A stretch of 5,162 bases of DNA. It comes from Candidatus Methanomethylophilaceae archaeon (GTDB lineage Archaea > Thermoplasmatota > Thermoplasmata > Methanomassiliicoccales > Methanomethylophilaceae). The DNA lies in assembly GCA_016296195.1 (NCBI GenBank), contig JAEDJU010000103.1, positions 1 through 5,162 of the forward strand, given 5' to 3'. A model generated the notes under the pieces. It was not told where the DNA came from and made no database searches. It worked only from the letters and a program-made list of their open reading frames with translations. Below, in pieces: positions 1 to 4,871 of this stretch; the first letter of the stretch is position 1, and each line of letters starts with the position of its first letter. The position numbers and the translations under genes were made by a program.

Positions 1-810
1 GTAGACCCCTGCAAACAGGGCATCGGCGAGACATGATTTACCGCTCCTGCCGGGCCCGGTGATAACGGTGTATCCCTTAGGCACACCCATACCGATGATG
101 GGATCACCGTATGGGACATCGAACGTCACCTTCAACGAATCATCGCAATCGAACGGGACGGCATCGACCATAGGTGCCAGGTCGTCATCCCTGCGGGGGA
201 GGATAGAGCCTATAGCGACGAAACCGACCAATCCCCTTTCCTCCAGGGATGCCCTGATATGCTCCGCATTCTCGGCCACATGGATGTGGTTGTAGAGCTT
301 GGACTGCTTGTATGCGGAGAAGAACATGGATTCGGAGACGATGGTGGCTATCCTGGAGAATATCAGGGCCTCCGTCGTCGCCGCACAGACCTTCCCTCCG
401 ACGGACGGCAGGTCCGCGGTGAACCTGACCTCCACGAAATACTGGGTGATCGCCACGCTCCCCCTGTCCAGGATCTCCTGTCCGGGACGCGGGATGTACA
501 CCTCCCCTCCATCGGTCTTCGGGATGGGGGAACGTGCGTGGGTACGTGCGGATTCCCAGAAACGCCTGGCGATGAGGTCCCTGAGGGCCATGCTACGGAC
601 CGGCGTGTCCCAGGTGTCCGCGGGGAATCCCGCTGCCTTCATGGGGACCCTCACCCTCATGCGGGTGTGTCCGGTCTTGTCGTTCTGGACCTCGTCGATT
701 ATGATCTCGAAGTCCTCCAGGACGAAGTTGTTCGTTATTCCCTTGTACTTGGCGAACGGTTTCCCGTCCGCGTTCTTCAGTGTCTTACGGAGGACTTCCT
801 CGGACGCCAT
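1..810 (-). CDS. Predicted ATPase of the ABC class (PF09818/COG3044 type), N-terminal 270 residues, cut by window edge
   Basis: The frame is open from an ATG at 808-810 to the window edge, giving 270 residues without a stop; the rest lies outside. Visible features match the predicted ABC-class ATPase family as I remember it: RVRVP (52-56), RDLIARRFW (77-85), RPGQEILDR (108-116), a GLVGFVAIGSILPRR stretch (193-207), AVPF (217-220), then GMGVPKG leading into a Walker A loop GPGRSGKS (252-259). The Walker B and signature motifs would lie past the edge. Family members run to roughly 550 residues, so about half is present. The biological role of the family is unknown; it is a soluble P-loop NTPase, not a transporter subunit, since no membrane segment is seen. 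The start is supported by GGAGAT at 819-824, 8 nt upstream. The ATG follows the stop of the PPC gene by 1 nt, indicating translational coupling. Long plus-strand frames here are shadows. Confidence 0.88.
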   Translation of the reverse strand, partial: MASEEVLRKTLKNADGKPFAKYKGITNNFVLEDFEIIIDEVQNDKTGHTRMRVRVPMKAAGFPADTWDTPVRSMALRDLIARRFWESARTHARSPIPKTDGGEVYIPRPGQEILDRGSVAITQYFVEVRFTADLPSVGGKVCAATTEALIFSRIATIVSESMFFSAYKQSKLYNHIHVAENAEHIRASLEERGLVGFVAIGSILPRRDDDLAPMVDAVPFDCDDSLKVTFDVPYGDPIIGMGVPKGYTVITGPGRSGKSCLADALFAGVY

Positions 811-811
811 C

Positions 812-1261
812 TCAACGGATCTCCAAAAGTTTGGCCCTGATCCTCGGATCCGACTCGATCCTAACAGGACCCTCGCCCACAAGTTCGCGGATGACGACCT
901 CCATCACCAGCCACACCACGACGTTCAGACGGAAACAGCCGGTGGATGACCTGCCCTCCCTTCCGACGGAGCCGTGCATGTGCATGATGGGATTACCATC
1001 CAGATCGGGGAAAACGGTGCCCGTGCCTGTGAGCTCGCACGGTGCATCCAGTTCGAAGGTCTTGGGGACGACCTCCCCGTCGATCGGCCATGTTGGTCCG
1101 ACGACGAAACGGGATCCGGGGCCGACCCCTCCCACGGCTGTGACCGTGGCATGGCGGATGCCCTTCTCCCTGCAGAAAGCCTCCACCGATTCGTGAAGGA
1201 CCTCTCCCTCGTCCAATCTCAGGACGAAGGTCCTGCCCTCCCTCATCTCGGCGGAATGCAT
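812..1261 (-). CDS. PPC/DUF296 domain protein, putative DNA-binding protein
   Basis: The 149-residue product is a single PPC (PCC, DUF296) domain covering nearly the whole chain, the usual length for stand-alone prokaryotic members. Seen: an opening EGRTFVLRLDEGE (8-20), a helix followed by FCREKGIRHATVTAVGGVG (29-47), VGP (54-56), the family's His pair as MHMHGSVG (93-100), and a closing strand with EVVIREL (121-127) before a short basic tail. In plants the PPC domain accompanies AT-hooks and trimerises; free-standing prokaryotic versions are presumed DNA-binding or ligand-binding, without firm function. No AT-hook is present. The usual GGH after the His pair reads TGC here (C109), a deviation worth noting. 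A TTG at 1274-1276 would add five residues and overlap the upstream stop, but it has no SD; the ATG at 1259-1261 has GAGGT 8 nt upstream. It lies between the Lys-rich gene (11 nt gap) and the ATPase gene (1 nt gap). Confidence 0.87.
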   Translation of the reverse strand: MHSAEMREGRTFVLRLDEGEVLHESVEAFCREKGIRHATVTAVGGVGPGSRFVVGPTWPIDGEVVPKTFELDAPCELTGTGTVFPDLDGNPIMHMHGSVGREGRSSTGCFRLNVVVWLVMEVVIRELVGEGPVRIESDPRIRAKLLEIR

Positions 1262-1269
1262 ATGAAGGT

Positions 1270-1274
1270 ACCTC
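1270..1274 (-). promoter_or_regulatory. Shine-Dalgarno GAGGT that decides the PPC gene start
   Basis: Minus-strand GAGGT lies 8 nt before the ATG at 1259-1261 and overlaps the last codons of the upstream gene. The alternative TTG at 1274-1276 has only CAAGTTCCG in front of it and no SD match, so the shorter protein is preferred. Confidence 0.6.
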
Positions 1275-1623
1275 AACGGAACTTGCTGTATCTGTCGAGG
1301 AGCCTGCTGATCTTGTCGTACTCCTCTTTGGTGATGTCACCGGCGTCGAGGAAGGTCCTGACGAACTCCTTGGCATCCTTCGTGGAGACACGGGAGGCCT
1401 TGGCGATGACTGATGCAAGGAAGGATGATGCCTTCGAGGGATCCATGGATGACGCCTCAAGGATCTCGTTCATGTCATACTTGAACGGGTTGATCTTGTG
1501 CGTGTTGAGCATGGCCTGTCTCTTCGTGGACTCCTTCGTTTTCACCGGTTTGTTCTTCTTGGCATTCCCCTTGTCGTAGGAAGGGGCGGGTGTCGAGGCG
1601 ACCACGACCTTGTTCTTCTTCAT
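1273..1623 (-). CDS. Hypothetical Lys-rich protein with SHOCT-like C-terminal tail
   Basis: I do not recognise this 116-residue protein as a named family. The first 35 residues are low-complexity and strongly basic (MKKNKVVV, then KKNKPVKTKESTKR), probably disordered and possibly nucleic-acid binding. From about residue 45 the chain is predicted helical. The end, roughly FLDAGDITKEEYDKISRLLD (91-110), resembles the short SHOCT motif (Leu-rich helix, 'aG.IT.EEF', second helix), which is generally found as an oligomerisation tail. No signal peptide or membrane segment is seen. Two starts are possible. The ATG at 1621-1623 has GGTGA only 1 nt upstream, which is tight. An in-frame TTG at 1633-1635 adds MPGE and has GGAG (1644-1647) 8 nt upstream. 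It is first of three close minus-strand genes and has its own TATA box, so it probably leads the PPC/ATPase transcript. Confidence 0.75.
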   Translation of the reverse strand: MKKNKVVVASTPAPSYDKGNAKKNKPVKTKESTKRQAMLNTHKINPFKYDMNEILEASSMDPSKASSFLASVIAKASRVSTKDAKEFVRTFLDAGDITKEEYDKISRLLDRYSKFR

Positions 1624-1670
1624 TTCACCAGGCAAGTATATTACTCCGTTATGCGTCGAATAACCTCCCC

Positions 1671-1678
1671 TATATAAA
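1671..1678 (-). promoter_or_regulatory. TATA box of the three-gene minus-strand operon
   Basis: The minus strand reads TTTATATA here. About 25 nt downstream places the transcription start near 1648-1652, giving a short leader of some 25-30 nt before the ATG at 1623. The octamer palindrome ACAATTGT (1678-1685) abuts the upstream side, where the archaeal BRE and a regulator could bind. Confidence 0.6.
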
Positions 1679-1716
1679 CAATTGTCCCCACGCGCGGAGA
1701 CGGTGAAAGTTAAGGA

Positions 1717-1724
1717 TTTTTAAG
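1717..1724 (+). promoter_or_regulatory. TATA-like element for the membrane AlbA_2 gene, apparently leaderless
   Basis: TTTTTAAG is centred about 24 bp before the ATG at 1744, the normal TATA-to-start distance in archaea, and no SD sequence lies between. The mRNA is therefore inferred to begin at or near the ATG. The box lies within a tandem pair of TTAAGGAT octamers (1710-1717 and 1720-1727), exactly 10 bp apart. Confidence 0.45.
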
Positions 1725-1743
1725 GATACTTGAATACTCCCGC

Positions 1744-2904
1744 ATGGAGCAAAATGGGGCAGACCCCACCAGGCTCATGCCGACCAGGACTCTGATCCTG
1801 TACTATGCGATGTTCGTGATGACCATCGTGATTGCCGTGATAGGATTCGTCAGCGGCAACACAGGGGACCTGATCCTCACGATCCCCATCGCGCTTATCC
1901 TTCTGAAGACCATAGTCACCGACAAGAGCTTCATCCACATCCCGCCGATGATGGTGTTCCTCATGATGGGGACGTTCCTGTTCGCCGTATGCGGGAAACT
2001 CGCCAGTGACGGGAACACGATAGGATTCATTGCGAGCGTCCTCACGGGTATGAATCTGGAGATCATCGGTCTGATCTCCGTGTACATACTGATGAAATCG
2101 ATGCCCGGTGTCAGGGAGGAGAAGCGCAGGATGGTCCTGCTCATATCCCTGTCCATATCCATGGCCATATTCGTGGTCATGAAGATGCTCCAGTACTACA
2201 CATCCCTCGTTGTGGACCTGGTGGATTCCGTCTACATAGATGTGATGATGGAGGAGATGCTCGGGGTGATCCTCGGAGGTCTCATAATCGGATTCTTCTA
2301 CAACTACACCAAGAACGCATCCATATTCAGGTACACCGTGGACAACTTCCTGGAGAACAACTCCAAGACCCTGGGGATAACCGACAGGGAGGTCCAGGAC
2401 ATCGAGAACCTGATCCTCCAGGGTGAGTCCGACAAGCTGGAGTTCAAATCCACGATAAGGACGAACCTGCAGACGGGTGAACCCGACAAGAGGATGGAGA
2501 AGGCGGTCCTGAAGACCCTCGTGGCGTTCATGAACTCAGAGGGAGGGACACTGCTGATCGGTGTGTCCGATGACGGGACCGTTTGCGGAATCGATCTGGA
2601 CGGTTTCGACAACAGGGACAAGCTGAACCTCCACTTCACCAACATGATCTCCAGCTCCATCGGGAACGAGTACCTCCCGTACATCAAGTTCAAACTGGTG
2701 GATTTCGATGAGAAGAGATCGGTCATGAGGGTGGTCTGTGCGCGCAGCAGGAAACCCGTGTTCCTAAAAGAGGGGAAGGCCGAGATATTCTTCGTCAGGT
2801 CCGGACCTTCGAGTGTGGAACTCGCAGGCATGAATCTGATCAACTACGTCAAGAACAGGTCCCTGAAAGGAAGGAAAACGGTTTTGGAAAAGGTTTCGGA
2901 GTGA
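1744..2904 (+). CDS. Six-helix membrane protein with C-terminal AlbA_2 (Schlafen-type) domain
   Basis: The 386-residue protein has two parts. Residues 15-190 hold about six hydrophobic helices (near 15-37, 41-58, 66-85, 92-117, 130-150, 168-187), with charged PGVREEKRR (121-129) between helices four and five. No signal peptide is apparent. After a linker, residues 218-375 form an AlbA_2 domain: ESDKLEFKS (228-236), KAVLKTLVAFMNSEGGTLLIGVSDDG (core at 254-278), a KPVF strand (337-340) and FFVRSGPSSVEL (349-360). AlbA_2 is the core shared by Schlafen nucleases and many uncharacterised microbial nucleic-acid-binding proteins. E228 and E233 have the E-x4-E-F-K spacing of the acidic pair I recall from Schlafen endoribonucleases; nuclease activity is only inference. 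No helicase or winged-helix extension is present. The gene is monocistronic, divergent from the PPC/ATPase operon and convergent with the DUF5654 gene 2 bp away. A membrane-tethered sensor or effector is plausible. Confidence 0.9.
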   Translation: MEQNGADPTRLMPTRTLILYYAMFVMTIVIAVIGFVSGNTGDLILTIPIALILLKTIVTDKSFIHIPPMMVFLMMGTFLFAVCGKLASDGNTIGFIASVLTGMNLEIIGLISVYILMKSMPGVREEKRRMVLLISLSISMAIFVVMKMLQYYTSLVVDLVDSVYIDVMMEEMLGVILGGLIIGFFYNYTKNASIFRYTVDNFLENNSKTLGITDREVQDIENLILQGESDKLEFKSTIRTNLQTGEPDKRMEKAVLKTLVAFMNSEGGTLLIGVSDDGTVCGIDLDGFDNRDKLNLHFTNMISSSIGNEYLPYIKFKLVDFDEKRSVMRVVCARSRKPVFLKEGKAEIFFVRSGPSSVELAGMNLINYVKNRSLKGRKTVLEKVSE

Positions 2905-2913
2905 TCTCACTCC
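2898..2913. repeat. Palindrome over two convergent stop codons, possible bidirectional terminator
   Basis: GGAGTGA (2898-2904) and TCACTCC (2907-2913) are perfect inverted arms around a 2-bp centre; as RNA, a GGAGUG/CACUCC stem with a 4-nt loop. Both convergent genes end in GAG-TGA inside the arms. No clear U-tract follows on either strand, so a terminator role is uncertain. Confidence 0.4.
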
Positions 2914-3176
2914 TCATCCTTGGCCAGCTTCAGGGCCTTCTTGGCCTTGCTGAGGGACCTGGAGATGAGGAGTGTCATGACCACTGCGATTATGGTGACG
3001 AGTACCGCGTAGACGAACATACCCAGGAGGTCGTCCTCGGTTCCAAAGACCGCTTTGATCGCTGCCTTGATGGTGTCGTTCCATGCGAGGGCGGCGACAA
3101 GTCCGAAGGCTGCGGTGATCAGGGATGCGAATGTCTCGAGCAACTGCACTTTGAATGCGTCAGATGATGCAGACAT
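2907..3176 (-). CDS. Small archaeal membrane protein, DUF5654 family
   Basis: This 89-residue protein matches the DUF5654 pattern as I recall it: an N-terminal helix running into ASLITAAFGLVAALAWNDTI (17-36), where the AFGLVAALAWND signature is the strongest identifier, then a loop GTEDDLLG (45-52) and a second hydrophobic helix MFVYAVLVTIIAVVMTLLI (53-71). The tail is charged (SRSLSKAKKALKLAKDEE) and probably cytoplasmic. Two membrane segments at about 15-33 and 53-71 make it an integral membrane protein without a cleavable signal. The family is widespread in archaea and of unknown function. The ATG at 3174-3176 lies about 26 bp after a TATA box and has no SD, suggesting leaderless translation. 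It converges on the AlbA_2 gene with a 2-bp gap and has its own promoter, so it looks monocistronic. Confidence 0.85.
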   Translation of the reverse strand: MSASSDAFKVQLLETFASLITAAFGLVAALAWNDTIKAAIKAVFGTEDDLLGMFVYAVLVTIIAVVMTLLISRSLSKAKKALKLAKDEE

Positions 3177-3198
3177 GCGGATATCATCAGAATTATTG

Positions 3199-3206
3199 GT
3201 ATTTAA
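3199..3206 (-). promoter_or_regulatory. TATA box of the DUF5654 gene
   Basis: The minus strand reads TTAAATAC centred about 26 bp before the ATG at 3176, which predicts a start of transcription at or next to the A of the ATG. The surrounding spacer is clearly A+T-rich compared with the flanking genes. On the plus strand the same site reads TATTTAAT (3200-3207), so weak bidirectional firing is possible. Confidence 0.55.
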
Positions 3207-3282
3207 TCGATTATCCGCAACTTATCGAATATCATTAATAATGTGACTCCGAATCCGGACATCCAGCAGTTTTACGAGGTAC

Positions 3283-3422
3283 ATCCTGGAGGGGACACGG
3301 ACTGGTTTAGATGGTAATCGTCGAGGGTCCGATCATAGAGATCGGTTGAGATCCGGGAGGGCGGTATGGAAAGGAGAAGATGGGAGTGACTGAAACCCCG
3401 GTATAACCGAACCCTCCAGGAT
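3283..3422. repeat. Long-range 11-bp inverted repeat enclosing a 118-bp segment
   Basis: ATCCTGGAGGG at 3283-3293 is the exact reverse complement of CCCTCCAGGAT at 3412-3422. The match ends abruptly on both sides. If transcribed as one RNA the arms could close a multi-branched structure that contains the hairpin at 3329-3345. No target-site duplication or transposase is present, so there is no reason to call it a mobile element. Confidence 0.45.
3329..3345. other. Perfect hairpin CCGATC-ATAGA-GATCGG in mtbB 3' region
   Basis: Six base pairs close a 5-nt loop. An alternative longer fold pairs GGGTC (3325-3329) with GATCC (3350-3354) outside a CGATC/GATCG stem. It lies within the long inverted repeat, supporting a structured RNA or processing site, though chance remains possible. 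Confidence 0.35.
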
Positions 3423-3441
3423 CCGTTTGTTCGTTGTATCG

Positions 3442-4839
3442 TCAGTTCAGCATCGCGCGGAACTTCTCGCAGCTGTTGATCTTGATGTCCAGCAGCTTCT
3501 CTATGTTCATCTTGGCAGCGATTCCGCGGGACACTCCGGGGACCGCGGTGACGACGCCGATGCCGAGCTCCTCACGGAGCTCCCTCATGATGCACTCGTC
3601 GGCGATCTCGAGAGTGGAGATTCCCAGCTTCTTGGCCACATACTCCTTGGCCTTGTCGACCTTCATGCTCCTGTCGTACTCCATGCGGGCGACGAGGTCT
3701 CCTGCGGACCTGATGCCTCCCATTCCGGATGCCATGTAGTGGGGGACTGCCATTCCGGCGGTGTCTCCCACTCCGACCTATATACCGTCCACATGTGCGA
3801 TCTCGACCATGGCCTTGTTGCACCTGGTGACCGCGTCTATGGGCGCGGTCTCGCACATGGGGATACCTCCGACACCCATTCCCATGTTCACATGACAGGG
3901 GAGTTCGGAGACCTTCACACACTCCTTGATGAAGGTGACGGCACGTGCGAGGTTCCATGCGAGGCTCTTGCTGGTGTTGGTGTTGACCACGGGACCGAAC
4001 ACGGATGCTCCCGCCTTCTGTGCGAGCTTGACCTGCTGATGGGGATACAGTCCGGCGACGATCTGTCCGTCGTACTCGATGGATCCGTGGATACCCATGA
4101 CGGATTCCCCTGCCATTCCGAGGTTGATGTATGCATCAGGGCAGTTCCTCCTCAATGCCTCCACTCCCTTCAGGGTTCCGACGAAGTCGGCATCCCCTGC
4201 GGATGCGGTGGTGTCGAAGTTGAATCCGTCGGCTCCGGCCTGGATGATCTTGGTTGCGACGAACTCGATGTCCCTGGCGAGATGCTCGGAAGCGGCCTCT
4301 GAGGATGCCATGGACTCCTCGAGCTTGAACTCCCTCATGAGGTCGGCCGGGTTCCCGTAGGGTCCGTCGGGTGCGTAGTAGAGACCCATGTTGGGCATGG
4401 CTCCGTAGAAGTAGGGTGCCACGATCTCGTTCTGGATCTCCTCCATGGTCTGCATCTCGTTGGCGATGACGGGCTTCACGGGCTTGATGGAGTAATCCGC
4501 GTGTGCGAGTTCGAAGGTGTCGGCTCCCAGTGCCCTCTCATGGAGCAGTGCGGCCTCCAGCCTTCCCATGTCCACTCCGTTACCGGAGTTACCGTTGTCT
4601 CCGGTGAAGTCCAGCTGTCCGATGTCGTATGTGAGGACGACCTCGTGTCCGGGCTCGACTCCGACGATCCTGTTCTTGTCGGAGATGATCTCGAACAGTG
4701 CCTCCATCTCATCGGAGGTCAGTGCGGGGATCTCTCCCATGTCTGCTGCATCTGCGGTTCCGGCCTGGATGTCGGCCATGATGGCCTCTTTGGTCATCTC
4801 GACCCTCTTACCGTCTCCCATCCTTGTGTAGAATGCCAT
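3442..4839 (-). CDS. mtbB: Dimethylamine:corrinoid methyltransferase MtbB, pyrrolysine-containing
   Basis: MtbB transfers a methyl group from dimethylamine to the Co(I) corrinoid of MtbC, releasing monomethylamine, in the cytoplasm. Read through the UAG at 3778-3780, the product is 465 residues with pyrrolysine at 354, matching the family's usual length (about 467) and Pyl position (about 356). Both halves resemble Methanosarcina MtbB: RMGDGKRV (6-13), [14 protein letters not shown] (27-40), GDNGNSG (80-86), [48 protein letters not shown], then [30 protein letters not shown] and [15 protein letters not shown] near the C-terminus. The catalytic pyrrolysine is thought to activate the methylamine. 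The residue spacing and Pyl site rule out MtmB (Pyl near 202) and MttB (near 334). The start has GGTGA 4 nt upstream. It follows mtbC by 32 nt in one operon. An annotation that stops at the UAG gives a false 353-residue product plus a false fragment. Confidence 0.97.
3756..3775 (-). promoter_or_regulatory. Possible stem-loop directly downstream of the pyrrolysine UAG
   Basis: In the mtbB mRNA the 20 nt starting two bases after the UAG can fold as CGG/CCG plus GUG/CAC around a GGAGA loop, with a small internal loop. The position recalls the PYLIS element proposed in mtmB. Codon identities here are also fixed by the conserved protein (VGVGDTAG), so the fold may be incidental, and PYLIS is not strictly required for UAG decoding in Methanosarcina. 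Confidence 0.25.
3778..3780 (-). other. In-frame UAG decoded as pyrrolysine (residue 354 of MtbB)
   Basis: The minus-strand triplet is TAG. The frame continues with no other stop for 111 further codons to TGA at 3442-3444, and the sequence on both sides (VDGI before, VGVGD after) matches the Pyl site of known MtbB proteins. Decoding needs tRNA-Pyl (CUA) and PylS, which lie outside the window. Confidence 0.96.
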
Positions 4840-4843
4840 TTTC

Positions 4844-4848
4844 TCACC
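4844..4848 (-). promoter_or_regulatory. Shine-Dalgarno GGTGA of mtbB
   Basis: Minus-strand AGGTGAG precedes the ATG at 4837-4839, with GGTGA ending 4 nt before it. It lies in the 32-nt mtbC-mtbB gap, which shows no separate TATA box, so mtbB is probably translated from the mtbC transcript. Confidence 0.65.
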
Positions 4849-4871
4849 TGATTAGTTGTTTATTTGAAGAA

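Larger units (their letters stand above)
3177..3441. other. Intergenic spacer between mtbB and the DUF5654 gene
   Basis: This 265-bp stretch holds no convincing gene. The part next to DUF5654 (3177-3242) is A+T-rich promoter DNA. The rest (3243-3441) is G+C-rich and would form the 3' untranslated end of the mtbCB transcript. It contains an 11-bp inverted repeat, a perfect 6-bp hairpin and one 24-codon plus-strand ORF from GTG 3243 to TAA 3317, which is too short to call. No T-rich archaeal terminator is obvious after the mtbB stop. Confidence 0.6.

Noticed and set aside
259..949. Plus-strand ORFs of 193 and 216 codons opposite the ATPase gene
   Set aside because: The minus-strand frame carries ATPase family motifs and a Walker A loop; the plus-strand products match nothing and overlap each other.
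812..1276. Longer PPC protein from the TTG at 1274-1276
   Set aside because: There is no SD before the TTG, while the ATG at 1259-1261 has GAGGT at a good distance.
3322..3356. Possible tRNA-Pyl in the mtbB spacer, because GATCATAGAGATCGG resembles its D-arm
   Set aside because: No CUA anticodon loop, no T-arm and no acceptor pairing could be placed; the resemblance is limited to the GATC repeat.
3283..3422. Small mobile element (MITE-like) bounded by the 11-bp inverted repeat
   Set aside because: No flanking target duplication is seen, the arms are not related to a known IS end, and no second copy is present in the window.
3361..3441. C/D box sRNA downstream of mtbB
   Set aside because: TGACTGA-like strings occur, but there is no proper C box (RTGATGA) paired with D, C' and D' boxes at the required spacing.
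3442..3771. A separate 109-residue gene, or mtbB as a pseudogene split by a nonsense mutation
   Set aside because: Both pieces are in one frame around a TAG placed exactly where MtbB has pyrrolysine, and the sequence after it is fully conserved in type.
3427..4302. Long plus-strand ORF of 291 codons opposite mtbB
   Set aside because: It is antisense to a well recognised gene, its composition (many Asp, His, Gly, Cys, Val) is typical of a shadow frame in G+C-rich DNA, and it has no recognisable domain.
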